Shown here: in pieces, positions 26,515-35,754 of the stretch
Layout: each line of letters begins with the position of its first letter
Numbering within the stretch: the first letter of the stretch is position 1
From: Paludisphaera borealis
GTDB lineage: Bacteria; Planctomycetota; Planctomycetia; Isosphaerales; Isosphaeraceae
Direction: 5' to 3'
Assembly (NCBI RefSeq): GCF_001956985.1
Contig: NZ_CP019082.1
Span: 7,254,001-7,318,000, forward strand
Length of the DNA stretch: 64,000 nt
Position numbers and translations under genes: made by a program
Notes under the pieces: generated by a model
Databases searched by the model: none
What the model saw: the letters and a program-made list of their open reading frames with translations, nothing else
Told to the model about the DNA's origin: nothing

Positions 26515-27504
26515 ATGACGCGCGTGACGATGATTGTTCTCAACTTGTTCCTGGCGTTCGGCCTGTTTCAGGCGGCGCCGTCGCGGGCCGACGAGCCCGG
26601 CTTCGACCGCAAGGAAGACGTGATCTATGGTCGCAAGTACGGCACGGCGCTCACCCTGGACGTGCTGACGCCCAAGGCGAACGCCAAGGGCGTCGGCGTG
26701 ATCTTCATGGTCAGCGGCGGCTTCGTCTCGTCGCACGAGGCGATCCAACCGGTGTTCTTCAAGCCGTTCCTCGACCACGGCTACACAGTCTTCGCCGTCG
26801 TCCACGGCTGCCAGCCGCGGTTTCAGGTCCCCGAGATCATCGAGGACGTCAACCGGGCCGTGCGGTTCATCCGCCACCACGCCAAGGACTACAAGATCGA
26901 CCCCGACCGCCTGGGCGTCTACGGCGCCTCGGCCGGCGGCCACCTGTCGTTGATGCTCGGCACGGCAGGGAAGGCCGGCGATCCCTCGGCCAAAGACCCC
27001 GTCGATCGCGAGTCGAGCCGGGTGCAGGCGGTGGCCTGCTTCTTCCCACCGACCGACTGGCTGAACTTCGGCGAGCCGGGCAAGGAAAGGCTCCGGGCGA
27101 CGGACTTCGAGCCCCAGTTCAGCGCCGCGTTCGATTACCGCAAGCCGGACGAGAAGACCGGCCTGTGGCTTCCGATCGACGACCCCGATACGCGGCGCGA
27201 GATCGCCCGCGCGACGTCGCCGATCACCCACGTCACGCCCGACGACCCGCCGACCCTCCTCATCCACGGCGACGCCGACACGCTGGTCTCGATCCAGCAG
27301 TCGGAATCGTTCGAGAAGAAGCTCCGGGAGACCGGCGTCGAGAGCCGCCTGATCGTCAAGAAGGGCTCGGGACACGGCTGGGTCGGGCTCGACAAGGACC
27401 TCGACACGTTCGTCGAATGGTTCGACCAGCACCTCGCCAAGCCGGCCGCCGCGAAGGCGGCGCAGGCCGCGCCCGCTGGGGCGGTTGAGAAGCGGCCGGG
27501 CTGA
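26515..27504 (+). CDS. Exported alpha/beta hydrolase (esterase/lipase type)
   Basis: 329 residues from the ATG at 26515, which starts a signal peptide (MTRVTMIVLNLFLAFGLFQA, cleavage near SRA-DE). An upstream ATG at 26449 would add 22 residues before the signal. The catalytic triad is visible: serine in GVYGASAGGHLS, aspartate in LIHGDADTLV and histidine in KGSGHGWVG. The layout matches the BD-FAE/esterase group that removes acyl groups from polysaccharides or small esters. The C-terminus is an Ala-rich tail. It is convergent with the metallophosphoesterase gene, 25 bases between stops. Confidence 0.8.
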   Translation: MTRVTMIVLNLFLAFGLFQAAPSRADEPGFDRKEDVIYGRKYGTALTLDVLTPKANAKGVGVIFMVSGGFVSSHEAIQPVFFKPFLDHGYTVFAVVHGCQPRFQVPEIIEDVNRAVRFIRHHAKDYKIDPDRLGVYGASAGGHLSLMLGTAGKAGDPSAKDPVDRESSRVQAVACFFPPTDWLNFGEPGKERLRATDFEPQFSAAFDYRKPDEKTGLWLPIDDPDTRREIARATSPITHVTPDDPPTLLIHGDADTLVSIQQSESFEKKLRETGVESRLIVKKGSGHGWVGLDKDLDTFVEWFDQHLAKPAAAKAAQAAPAGAVEKRPG

Positions 27505-27529
27505 TCGACCGGCTCGGATCGCGTTCCGC

Positions 27530-28714
27530 TCAGGCTTCGACGGGTTGTCGCGCCGCGCCGGCCGATTGGTCGCGCGGCGCGGCGACGTCGTGGCGGACGA
27601 GCGTGAATCGGCTGATTTCCGGGGGGCAGCCGTAACGGATCGGGTGCTTGGCGCCCACTCCCTGGCTGACGTACATCAGCGTCGGATCGATCCGGAAGAA
27701 CCCCCGGTCGAACCGACGGCTGAATCGGCTGGGCATGAGCACGGGGCCGATCACGGGCAACCGAATCTGGCCGCCGTGATTGTGCCCGCAGAGCATGAAG
27801 TCCCAGCCCTGGGCGGCCGCCTTGTACGCGAGGTCGGGGGTGTGGCTCAAGAGCATCGAGAAATCGGCCTCGGGGATCGAGCCGGCGGCGATCGCCGGCC
27901 CCCACGGAGCGCACGTGCCGCCGATCGCCAGCCGACGGCCGTGGACGTCGACCGTCGCCACGTCGCCGTCGAGGACCGTGTACCCCGCCGCCGTCGTCGC
28001 TCGGGCGATCCGGTCCATGTCGTGGTGATGATCGTGGTTGCCGAGGATCGCGAACCGGCCCAGCGGCCCGGAAAGGCGAGCAAGCAGCGGCGTGATCCAC
28101 TCGATGCACTCGGGCTCGTCGACGAGGTCGCCGGTGACGAAGACGAGGTCGGCGGGAGCCGACGCCGCGGCCTCGACGACCGCCTCGAAATACCGGCGGT
28201 CGTACGCGTGCGAGAAATGCAGGTCGGTCAGGTGCAAGATCGACAGCTCGTCCAGCTCGGGAGGCAACTGGGGGATGCGCAACGACCACTCGTGAACCGT
28301 CAGATCGAGCGACTCGTTGCCGGGAAGCCGGAGCATCCAGGAAAAGGTTCCCTGGCCGATGAAAGCTTCGCGGTTTTTGCCGTCGAGAACGCTGCGATGA
28401 TCGTCGCGGACCATCCCTTCGGGCGTCCGACGCCGACTCCTCGCGAACGTCACGGCGGGCAACACCACGAGCGCGACGAACGAGCAGAGCGTCGCGAGGC
28501 TCTTGAGGAGGACCGGCCAGTCCGCGAACGGCGTGAGCCGGTAGCGTCGGGCGAGTTCGAGCGACCCCAGCCCGCAGACGGCCATGAAGGCCATCGTCGC
28601 CTTCTCATGCCAGCGGACTTTCCAGGCGCGACCGTGGACGACGTTGATCGCGAAGGCCACGCAAACGGCCTCGCCGATCGCGACGATCAGATAAATCAAA
28701 AGGTTGGCGACCAA
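27530..28714 (-). CDS. Membrane-bound metallophosphoesterase
   Basis: 394 residues. The N-terminal ~110 residues hold about three membrane segments (LLIYLIVAIGEAVCVAFAI; a second near 42-55; TLCSFVALVVLPAVTFA). The catalytic domain has the complete calcineurin-like metal set: DLHFSH, TGDLVDE, LGNHDHHHD, LLSHTPD and CGHNHGGQIRLP. It resembles YkuE/YaeI-type phosphoesterases, which act at the membrane on phospholipid-like substrates. The catalytic domain should face the cytoplasm or periplasm depending on the number of helices, which cannot be settled here. Confidence 0.82.
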   Translation of the reverse strand: MVANLLIYLIVAIGEAVCVAFAINVVHGRAWKVRWHEKATMAFMAVCGLGSLELARRYRLTPFADWPVLLKSLATLCSFVALVVLPAVTFARSRRRTPEGMVRDDHRSVLDGKNREAFIGQGTFSWMLRLPGNESLDLTVHEWSLRIPQLPPELDELSILHLTDLHFSHAYDRRYFEAVVEAAASAPADLVFVTGDLVDEPECIEWITPLLARLSGPLGRFAILGNHDHHHDMDRIARATTAAGYTVLDGDVATVDVHGRRLAIGGTCAPWGPAIAAGSIPEADFSMLLSHTPDLAYKAAAQGWDFMLCGHNHGGQIRLPVIGPVLMPSRFSRRFDRGFFRIDPTLMYVSQGVGAKHPIRYGCPPEISRFTLVRHDVAAPRDQSAGAARQPVEA

Positions 28715-28859
28715 GATGCTGACTCCATGTCGGTGTACTTCAAGCCTAGCTCACATTTCGATCGAGTCGTTGCGTCTCCTGGGCTGGCGAGCTAGAGCCG
28801 CGCATTTCGTCCTCATCAGCAGCGCATCCCGAACGAATCCGTTCAAGGCCAATTTCGGA

Positions 28860-30077
28860 TCACGACCGTTCGCGAACCCTACGCGACCCGGCCGCGTGAG
28901 GCCTGGAGGCGGATCGAGGGGGCGAAAGCTCCTCGAAGCAGGCGAGCAGATCGAGCGCCGAGCGGTCCCAGTCGAACCGCGCCGAGCGTCGGAGGGCCAT
29001 CGCGGCGAGTTCGTCGCGGCGTCCCGGATCGTCGAGGATCGCGCCCAGCGTCCGGCCGATCTCGTCCACATTCAGCGGATCGAAGAACAGGCCGGCGTCG
29101 CCGACGACCTCGGGGAGCGACCCCGCCCGGCTCGCCACGACGGGGGTCCCGCAGGCCATCGCCTCGACGGCAGGCAGGCCGAAGCCCTCCAGCAGCGAGG
29201 GGAGCGCCAGTGCGTAGGCGCGACTATACAGAAAGACGAGGTCCGCGTCCGGCACGAAGCCCGTGAGGATGACGCGATCTTCGAGCGCGTGGTCGGCGAT
29301 CGTCCGGCGGATCTCCGGGATATGCGTGTGGAAGACGTCGTTGAGGTCGCCGACCAGCACGAGCGAAACGTCGGCGGGGGCGGACCGCGCGAAGCCCTCG
29401 ATCAGCCGGGGGAGGTTCTTGTGCGGGCTCAGACCGCCGACGTACAGCAGGAACCGGGCCGAGGCCGAGACGCCGTAACGCTCCAGCACGGCCTCGGCGC
29501 GCGGGTCGTCGCCCATCGGCCGGAAGATCGGGTCGGGCCCTTCGCCGACGACCCGCAGCCGGTCGTCGCTCAGCCGGAACCGCTGCTTGAGAAACCGCTT
29601 CGACGTCTCCGAGACGGTCACGATCCGATCGGCCGAGCGGACGGCGACGTACTCTTTGAGCATCCACGCGGCCCGTCCCCGACGCGTCGGGAAGACCAGC
29701 TCGGGATGCTCCAGGGGGAGCGTGTCGTGCATCGTCACGACCAGCCGGGGGACGCCCCAGACGGGGTAGAACGTGTACGTCGCGGGGAAGTACATGAGAT
29801 CGAGCCGCGCCCCGGCCACGGACCGGCTCATGGCCAGCATGTCACGCAGCCTGCGCCGGCCGCGCGCCGAGGCCGAGGCGCTCGGGGCGTCGCGGACGCC
29901 GACGATCCGGGCGGTCGCGCCTTCGGGCAGCTCGACCGTCGCGGCCGACGGCTCGTCGATCACGACGACGACTTCATGCCCTTCCGCCTGGCGGACGAGG
30001 GCCGAAAGCAACCGGTTCGCGAACCGGCCGAAGCCGCGACGGTTCGACAGACAGCTCCCATCAAAGCCGATTCGCAT
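28860..30077 (-). CDS. Glycosyltransferase family 4 protein
   Basis: 405 residues with a GT-B fold. The N-terminus MRIGFDGSCLSN followed by RGFGRFANRLL is the acceptor-domain start; the C-terminal donor domain has LYVGGLSPHKNLPRLIEGF and the GT4 signature PSLLEGFGLPAVEAMACGTP (E-x7-E). It should transfer a sugar from a nucleotide donor during polysaccharide or glycan assembly. Last gene of a three-gene minus-strand cluster with a DUF362 protein and a GT2 enzyme; 46 bases separate it from the DUF362 gene. Confidence 0.86.
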   Translation of the reverse strand: MRIGFDGSCLSNRRGFGRFANRLLSALVRQAEGHEVVVVIDEPSAATVELPEGATARIVGVRDAPSASASARGRRRLRDMLAMSRSVAGARLDLMYFPATYTFYPVWGVPRLVVTMHDTLPLEHPELVFPTRRGRAAWMLKEYVAVRSADRIVTVSETSKRFLKQRFRLSDDRLRVVGEGPDPIFRPMGDDPRAEAVLERYGVSASARFLLYVGGLSPHKNLPRLIEGFARSAPADVSLVLVGDLNDVFHTHIPEIRRTIADHALEDRVILTGFVPDADLVFLYSRAYALALPSLLEGFGLPAVEAMACGTPVVASRAGSLPEVVGDAGLFFDPLNVDEIGRTLGAILDDPGRRDELAAMALRRSARFDWDRSALDLLACFEELSPPRSASRPHAAGSRRVRERS

Positions 30078-30123
30078 CGTCGAGCCTGCTCCTGGTGGAA
30101 GAAAGGACGGGCGCGGTGATCGT

Positions 30124-31254
30124 TTACGACCGCGACGACTTCCGGGCGGCTGCGCGCAACCGCTCGCGCCGGGATCGGAAGTGCGGACTGGGGACGCCGA
30201 CGGGCTGACCGTCGTCGGGTCCCGAGACGAGCCGAAGCAGGCGATCCGACGCGTGCCGGCGGCACTTGCGGCGCACCTGCGACCACGGCTCGCCGACGAT
30301 CGTGATGGCGGCCAGGTCGGCGACCCCGAGGCCGGCGGCCTGCGCCCGCCGCAGATAGGCCACGTTGAGCGGGTCGAACCCCATGATCGCGGCGGCGACC
30401 GCGTCGACCGCCACGGCGTCGGTCCCGGCGATCACGGTGCCGAGGCGGAGCGGCTTGCCCAGACGCGGACCTTCGCCGTGCATCCCCAGGAAGCCGTCGA
30501 CCACGCTGATCGTCGGCAGAACCGAGGTCGCAAGCGCCGTGAGGAGGTCGGTCGCCCGCTCGATCCGTTCCAGTCGCCGGCGCTCGGGGCCGGTCAGCAT
30601 CATGCCGCCGTCGAGCGACCGGACGCTCAACCACCCGCGCACCAGCCATCCCCGCCATGATTCGAGCAGGCTGGAGATCGATGCGGCGCGCGACGACAGC
30701 CGGGACGGAAACGGCGCCGGTTCCAGCCGCCGCCGATCATCGGGATGAACGACCGTCGCCAGGTTGGGCAGTCCCAGGCCGAGCCGAAAAACGCCGTGCG
30801 TCCGCGCGATCGAGAGCGAGACCCGGCAGGTCGCGGCGACGACGCGCGACGCCACGCGCAGCGTGTCCTCGGGAAGACCGCCCCGGGTCTCGATGGTCGT
30901 CCAGGCGTCGGCTTCGGCGTCCAGATCGTGGTACGCCACCGGACGGCCCGCCGTCTCGGAGCGGTAGCCGAACCGATCGAAGCAGGCCGCGGCGCCCGGA
31001 CGCGCGACTCCCTTGCCGGTCGCCACGTCGATCGTTCCGGCCCCGGCGGCGAGCAGGGCGTCGATCGTCGCCGAGAGCGCGTCGCGGTCGGTCGACGCCC
31101 AGCCTCGGCCAAGTTCGTCGAGCGTCGGGACGACCAGAGCGCCGGTCCCCTGGACGCGGTCGCGTACGTCGTCGGCGATGAGCCCGAGCGCCTGGGCCAC
31201 GGCCCCGCGCCGGCGGTCGCCCTGAACCACGGCTACCTTGATCGCGCCGTCCAT
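30124..31254 (-). CDS. DUF362 domain protein within a glycosyltransferase cluster
   Basis: 376 residues from the ATG at 31254, which has GGAGG 8 bases upstream. The start lies inside the end of the preceding GT2 gene (22-base overlap), implying coupled translation. The sequence has the DUF362 pattern: an N-terminal TLDELGRGWASTDRDAL region, then SVVDGFLGMHGEGPRLG and IAGTDAVAVDAVAAAIMGFD. DUF362 proteins often carry 4Fe-4S clusters, but no ferredoxin-type cysteine motif is seen here. Function unknown; the position between two glycosyltransferases suggests a part in glycan assembly. Confidence 0.72.
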   Translation of the reverse strand: MDGAIKVAVVQGDRRRGAVAQALGLIADDVRDRVQGTGALVVPTLDELGRGWASTDRDALSATIDALLAAGAGTIDVATGKGVARPGAAACFDRFGYRSETAGRPVAYHDLDAEADAWTTIETRGGLPEDTLRVASRVVAATCRVSLSIARTHGVFRLGLGLPNLATVVHPDDRRRLEPAPFPSRLSSRAASISSLLESWRGWLVRGWLSVRSLDGGMMLTGPERRRLERIERATDLLTALATSVLPTISVVDGFLGMHGEGPRLGKPLRLGTVIAGTDAVAVDAVAAAIMGFDPLNVAYLRRAQAAGLGVADLAAITIVGEPWSQVRRKCRRHASDRLLRLVSGPDDGQPVGVPSPHFRSRRERLRAAARKSSRS

Positions 31255-32390
31255 CGTTTGAGCCTCCGTGCCAATCGACTCCATGCCGGTCCAGGAATAG
31301 ACCGCGCGCCGCGATCGACCCGCTCGCCTCGCCCCCGGGCGTTCGCCCGATGCGACCGTTCCAGCACGTGCCATCGCAAGAGCGCGATCACGACCGACAC
31401 GCCGCAGCAGACGAAGTACAGCAGATGCAGCGGGAACGAGGCCAGGGCGAATCCCAGGCCCCGACGCCGGCCCAGGAACCGGTAGAATTCGAGGTTCAAG
31501 ACGACCACGCTCCCGGCGCAGGCTCCAACCGCCACGCCCGCCCAGGCCGACAGCGGGACGCCGGCCGCCGCGACGAGCATCAGGCCCGTCGCCGCCACCG
31601 AAACCTGCTGCTTGAGCTGCACGTTGAGGTCGGTCTCGTGCGTGCCGCTCCGCTTGATCAGCAACATCCACGGCACCCCGCGGCGGAAGATGTCGGTGCG
31701 GACCACCTCGAACACCGACCACCGCTTCATATGCGTCGCCTGGACGTCGCGCGCCAGGACGATCCGGCGTCCCGACCGCGTCAGCCGGTAGCCAAGCTCG
31801 ATGTCCTCGATCGCCGGCCGGGGGTAGAGCCGGGGGTCGAAGCCGCCGAAATCGAGGAAGTCGCGGCGGCGGATCATGCCGCAGCCGGTCCAGAACGTAT
31901 GCACCGGCCGGCTGTCCAGCTCGAAATCGCCCTGCTGGTGGACGTAGTGATGCAACAGGTTGCGGAACCGGCTCACGAGCCCCGGCGCCGTCGGCTGGTC
32001 GTCATATGAGCCGAACAGACCGGTCAGCCCGGGATCGTCCAGAAACCGGGCCATCCCGCGCTCGATCGTATCCGGATAGACGGCCACGTCGGCGTCGAGG
32101 AAGAAGATCAGGTCGGCCGACGCCCGCTCAGCCCCTAGATTGCGGGCCGCGGCGGGGCCTTGCGGACGATCGTGGCGCAGCACGATCGCACCCTGGCTCT
32201 CGGCCAGGAGGCCCGAATCGTCGGTGGAACCGTCGTCCACCACGATCAACTCAAAGTCGGCCCAGGAAGAGTCGCGAAGCCGACGGAGGCAGCGCTTGAA
32301 GTCGGAACCCCCGTTGCAAACGGGGACCACAACGGAAAGCGATGGCCTCCGCGGCTCCGGGCTCGCCGGACCAGCGGGGACATCGTCCAT
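31233..32390 (-). CDS. Glycosyltransferase family 2 membrane protein
   Basis: 385 residues. The GT-A domain begins LSVVVPVCNGGSDFKRCLRR, with the nucleotide-binding VVDDGSTDDSG, the metal-binding DxD-type FFLDADVAVYPD and a catalytic-base region PAIEDIELGYRLTRSG. The last ~150 residues contain three or four membrane helices (SVAATGLMLVAAAGVPLSAW; VVIALLRWHV), so the enzyme is anchored with its active site in the cytoplasm. First gene of the three-gene cluster; its end overlaps the DUF362 start by 22 bases. Confidence 0.86.
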   Translation of the reverse strand: MDDVPAGPASPEPRRPSLSVVVPVCNGGSDFKRCLRRLRDSSWADFELIVVDDGSTDDSGLLAESQGAIVLRHDRPQGPAAARNLGAERASADLIFFLDADVAVYPDTIERGMARFLDDPGLTGLFGSYDDQPTAPGLVSRFRNLLHHYVHQQGDFELDSRPVHTFWTGCGMIRRRDFLDFGGFDPRLYPRPAIEDIELGYRLTRSGRRIVLARDVQATHMKRWSVFEVVRTDIFRRGVPWMLLIKRSGTHETDLNVQLKQQVSVAATGLMLVAAAGVPLSAWAGVAVGACAGSVVVLNLEFYRFLGRRRGLGFALASFPLHLLYFVCCGVSVVIALLRWHVLERSHRANARGRGERVDRGARSIPGPAWSRLARRLKRWTARSR

Positions 32391-32909
32391 GATTCACCCT
32401 CGCCCGTCTAAACGCGGCACGCGCCGGAATGCGTCTCCATCCATGGGGTCGCCCGAGCACGCGCCTTGAACCATAGGGCCACGGAACGGGGCGAACGAGT
32501 CGCCGTCGTCTCCTCCAAGATGCACCCATCAACCGTCCATCGGGCTCTACGGCCGCGACGTGCGGCGGAAATGTAGCCGGAACCCTCCTACCTGTCAACG
32601 CGGTCCGGCTCACCGTTGTGATCTTGCCCTACGCCCGTTCTTCGGCGATCATCCGGCCGGCATGGATGTTGGACGAACGAGAAGCGGACGACCCGACACG
32701 TATTCCGAGCCTTCGAAAAATCCACCCCCGATTACAACCCCGAATTACAAGCCCGAAGCGCCAGCGAGTGCATTCCCAGCCGGCGTTCTGAATAATCGAA
32801 TGCAAAACAATGCACTCGCTGGCGCTTCGGGCTTGTATTCGGAGTCGCGCATCACGGATTGGATCGTCGGCTCCCGGAATAAAAACGAGACGATAAGGAG
32901 GTCGAAGTC
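32391..32909. other. Divergent intergenic region with a hairpin repeat
   Basis: 519 bases between the GT2 gene (minus) and the acyl-CoA dehydrogenase gene (plus). The left 350 bases hold no gene or clear promoter motif; the right part holds the hairpin element at 32746-32837. AAGGAGGTC near 32896 is the strong ribosome binding site of the 32910 gene. Confidence 0.6.
32746..32837. repeat. Hairpin element, 29-bp perfect arms (copy 1)
   Basis: Arms 32746-32774 and 32809-32837 (starting TACAAGCCCGAAGCGCCAGC) are perfect complements around a 34-base centre. The centre shares GCCGGCGT-CTGAATAA and GCAAAAC with the copy at 34190-34291, so the unit is about 92-102 bases long. It is an interspersed palindromic repeat, not a terminator of a neighbouring gene. 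Confidence 0.9.
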
Positions 32910-34058
32910 ATGGACTTCGGATTCTCAGCAGAGCAGCAGAAGTGGTATGACGCGGCCGTCGCCTTCGCCAAGGAACAGCTCGTCGATCCCGACGGCGTCG
33001 CCCGCGATCAGCGTGGCGAGTTCTGGCGCGAGGGCTACGAGCGGTGCGCCCGCTTCGGCGCCGCCGGGCTGACCGTCCCGCGCGAGTACGGCGGGCAGGG
33101 CGAAGAGATCGCCACGGCCGTCGCCGCGATGGAAGGGCTCGGCTACGCCTGCGCCGACACGGGGCTGCTGTTCTCACTGAACGCGTCGCTGTGGACGATC
33201 ACGATGCCGATCCTCATGTTCGGCGACGACGCGCAAAAAGCCCGGTTCCTGCCTCCGCTGGTCGATGGCCGCCACTTCGGAGCCAACGGCGCCAGCGAGC
33301 CCGAGGCCGGCTCCGACATCTTCAGCATGAAGACCCGGGCCGAGCGCAAGGGCGACCGCTGGGTGCTCAACGGCCGCAAGGTCTGGATCACCGGCGGGCC
33401 GGTCGCCGACGTCTTCCTCTGCTTCGCCACCACCGACCCCACCAAGGGGGTGCTCGGCATCACGGCCTTCCTGATCGACCGCGACACGCCGGGCTTCAAG
33501 GTCGTCCGCGAGATCGACAAGCTCGGGATGCGGACCGCGCCGATGGGTGAACTCGTGTTCGAGAACTGCGAACTGCCCCTCGAAAACATGCTGGGGCGCG
33601 AAGGACGCGGCTCGCGGATCTTCAACCAGGCCCTCGAATGGGAGCGCGGCGCGATCCTCGCCAGCATCGTCGGCACGATGCGCCGGCAGGTCGACCGCTG
33701 CGTCCACCGCGCCCGGACCCGCAAGCAGTTCGGCCAGTCGATCGGCAAGTTCCAATCGGTCTCGAACCGGATCGTCGACATGATGACCCGCGTCGAGACC
33801 AGCCGCTACATGGTCTATCGCTACGCCTGGCTCAAGCAGCAGGGCAAGGACGCCACGATCGCCGCCTCGATGGCCAAGCTGCACGTGTCCGAGAGCTTCG
33901 TGCAGAACAGCATCGACGCCGTCCGGATCTTCGGCGCGGCCGGCTACACCATCGAAGAGGGCCTCGAACGCGACGTCCGCGACGGCGTCGGCGGCGTCCT
34001 CTTCTCCGGCACCAACGACATCCAGCGCAACATCATCGCCCAGCACCTGCGGATTTAG
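32910..34058 (+). CDS. Acyl-CoA dehydrogenase
   Basis: 382 residues, the usual length. Start DFGFSAEQQKWYDAAVAFAK, FAD/substrate-binding block GANGASEPEAGSDIFSMKT, VWITGG, and C-terminal YTIEEGLERDVRDGVGGVLF followed by SGTNDIQRNIIAQHL. The glutamate in the IEEGLERD stretch is near the catalytic base position, but the exact residue and chain-length preference cannot be told by eye. It should oxidise an acyl-CoA to the enoyl-CoA using an electron-transfer flavoprotein. Strong AAGGAGGTC before the ATG. Single gene; hairpin elements flank it on both sides. Confidence 0.88.
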   Translation: MDFGFSAEQQKWYDAAVAFAKEQLVDPDGVARDQRGEFWREGYERCARFGAAGLTVPREYGGQGEEIATAVAAMEGLGYACADTGLLFSLNASLWTITMPILMFGDDAQKARFLPPLVDGRHFGANGASEPEAGSDIFSMKTRAERKGDRWVLNGRKVWITGGPVADVFLCFATTDPTKGVLGITAFLIDRDTPGFKVVREIDKLGMRTAPMGELVFENCELPLENMLGREGRGSRIFNQALEWERGAILASIVGTMRRQVDRCVHRARTRKQFGQSIGKFQSVSNRIVDMMTRVETSRYMVYRYAWLKQQGKDATIAASMAKLHVSESFVQNSIDAVRIFGAAGYTIEEGLERDVRDGVGGVLFSGTNDIQRNIIAQHLRI

Positions 34059-34189
34059 AGCGTTGAATCGTCATCTCATTCCATAATGACAAGCTGATGG
34101 GTGACGGCACGCCCCGATACAAACCGCCATGACGCCTTCAGGACACCCGGCCTCATGAAAATGGGGACGCTGGGGCGGCCCCGGGTCCG

Positions 34190-34291
34190 AATACAAGCCC
34201 GAAGCGCCAGCGAGTGAATTTCCGAACTCGGCCGGCGTGCTGAATAAGCGGACGCAAAACAATGCACTCGCTTGCGCTTCGGGCTTGTATT
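34190..34291. repeat. Hairpin element (copy 2)
   Basis: Arms 34190-34220 and 34261-34291 pair with two mismatches; the 40-base centre matches that of copy 1 at 32746. Confidence 0.88.
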
Positions 34292-34303
34292 CGGGCTTCC
34301 ATA

Positions 34304-34334
34304 AATACAAGCCCGAAGCGCCAGCGAGTGAATT
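34304..34334. repeat. Solitary arm of the hairpin element
   Basis: An exact repeat of the left arm of copy 2, 12 bases after it, with no partner arm. This suggests a partial duplication. Confidence 0.85.
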
Positions 34335-34413
34335 CCCAGTCCGCCGGAGCGGCTCCGCCGCCGCGAGGAAATGAGCGCGGGAATCATGCACTCGCCGGCT
34401 TCCGGCTCGTCCG

Positions 34414-34959
34414 TCAATCGCCGGCCACGGCGCGGAACCGTTTCTCCAGGTCGATCAACTGAAGCTTCTTCTCGTTCAGTTCGGCGGTCGTGCGAAGGAA
34501 CTCCTTCTTCGTCTTGTCGTACTCCTCACGGAGGACTCGGGCGGTGGTGGAGTCCACGAGCCTCTCTGACTCCAGCTCTTTCAACATCGAAGGCTCGATC
34601 TTTCCGTTGACCTTCTTCTCGAACTCCGGAATCAACGAGCTCGCGACGCTCTCTGCTTTCTCATGGTCGTTCGAGGCGTGGAGATCCGTCGCAAGAGCCT
34701 TGAAACGATCCACGTCGGCCTCGTGCTCCAGTTCCAGCAGTTCCACCTCGGCGCGGAGCCGGACCAACTGAGAACGCAGCGACGCAACCTGAGACGCGTT
34801 ATCGGGCGTGGGCTTCGGCGCGGCGTCCGACGACGGCGGGTCGGCGTTCGGCCGATCTTCCGTCTTGGTGACGGGGCCGGGGCCGACCTGCTGCGCCAGA
34901 CCGGCGCCCAGCAGGACGAGGCTCAGACAGGCCGCGGCGGACAGGATGCGCATTCTCAT
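34414..34959 (-). CDS. Exported coiled-coil protein of unknown function
   Basis: 181 residues. A signal peptide (RILSAAACLSLVLLGAGLAQ) is followed by a Pro/Ala/Asp-rich linker (~25-55) and then a long charged helix region (~56-178, SLRSQLVRLRAEVELLELEH at its start; KKEFLRTTAELNEKKLQLID near its end) that should form coiled coil. No known domain was recognised. GGAGGAG precedes the ATG. Its stop falls beside the hairpin repeats, and the ribosomal genes on the same strand lie upstream behind a terminator. Confidence 0.65.
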   Translation of the reverse strand: MRMRILSAAACLSLVLLGAGLAQQVGPGPVTKTEDRPNADPPSSDAAPKPTPDNASQVASLRSQLVRLRAEVELLELEHEADVDRFKALATDLHASNDHEKAESVASSLIPEFEKKVNGKIEPSMLKELESERLVDSTTARVLREEYDKTKKEFLRTTAELNEKKLQLIDLEKRFRAVAGD

Positions 34960-35092
34960 GGATCAGCTCCTCCGTAAGTTGACGACCGCGCCTCGGATCA
35001 ATCGCGAAGCGGCCGGCATCATATCAACGTGAGACGGACCTGTAAATATCACACGATCCAGACGCGGCGAGCGAAACAATATCGGCGCGCAA

Positions 35093-35141
35093 GAAAAAGA
35101 CCCGGCGCGCCAGGTCTTGCGACCGGGGCGCGGCGGGTCTT
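35093..35141 (-). terminator. Factor-independent terminator of the rplM-rpsI operon
   Basis: Read on the minus strand: AAGACCC-G-CCGCGCC pairs with GGCGCG-CC-GGGTCTT and is directly followed by TTTTTC. The U-tract and stem are those of a classic intrinsic terminator, about 44 bases after the rpsI stop. Confidence 0.8.
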
Positions 35142-35184
35142 CGTGATTCGGAGTCGGTAAGAGCCAGTCGCTCGGGTCGAGCGA

Positions 35185-35589
35185 TCAGCGCTTGGAGAAC
35201 TGGAAGCTCTTACGGGCCTTCTTATGTCCAAATTTCTTCCGCTCGACCATTCGGGCGTCGCGGGTGAGGTAGCCGCCGTCGCGGAGGGCCTGGTCGAGGT
35301 CGGTGCGGTGGGCCTTGAGGGCGCGGGCGAGGCCCATGACCACGGCGCCCGACTGGCTGGACTTGCCGCTGCCGTCGACGTTGACGAACACGTCGACGCG
35401 CTCGGTCATCTCGGTCGCCTTGAGCGGGGCGTGGATGTCGGTCAGCCAGACTTCGAGCGGGAAGTATTCTTTGGCGTCGAGGCCGTTGACGATGAACTGG
35501 CCGGTGCCGTCTTTGATTCGGACCCGGGCGACCGCGGTCTTCCGCCGGCCGGTGCCCCAGGTGAACGTCTTTTGTGCGGTCGCTGACAT
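35185..35589 (-). CDS. rpsI: 30S ribosomal protein S9
   Basis: 134 residues. GTGRRKTAVARVRIKDGTGQ near the N-terminus and the basic C-terminus RKKFGHKKARKSFQFSKR are the S9 hallmarks; the tail reaches toward the P-site tRNA in the ribosome. It follows the L13 gene on the same strand, the order found in nearly all bacteria, and ends at an intrinsic terminator. Confidence 0.97.
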   Translation of the reverse strand: MSATAQKTFTWGTGRRKTAVARVRIKDGTGQFIVNGLDAKEYFPLEVWLTDIHAPLKATEMTERVDVFVNVDGSGKSSQSGAVVMGLARALKAHRTDLDQALRDGGYLTRDARMVERKKFGHKKARKSFQFSKR

Positions 35590-35754
35590 ATTCGTTTTCT
35601 CAACCTTTGGCTGGAAGATCCCGTCTCGGATGGGGCCCGGAGTCCGTCGGAACGGTCGGCGCCGGCTGACCGGGCCTGTGTGGCATAGGCTCGCCCGGCG
35701 AGGCGTCAGAGCCGGGCCGGCGAGCGAGACGTCGAGGCGATCTCAATCACTCAC

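Larger units (their letters stand above)
34059..34413. other. Intergenic region with hairpin repeats after the acyl-CoA dehydrogenase gene
   Basis: 355 bases between two convergent genes. It holds the ATACAAACCGCCATGACGCC block (34117-34136) shared with the hairpin at 23362, a complete palindromic element (34190-34291) and a further single arm (34304-34334). No gene. Confidence 0.7.
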
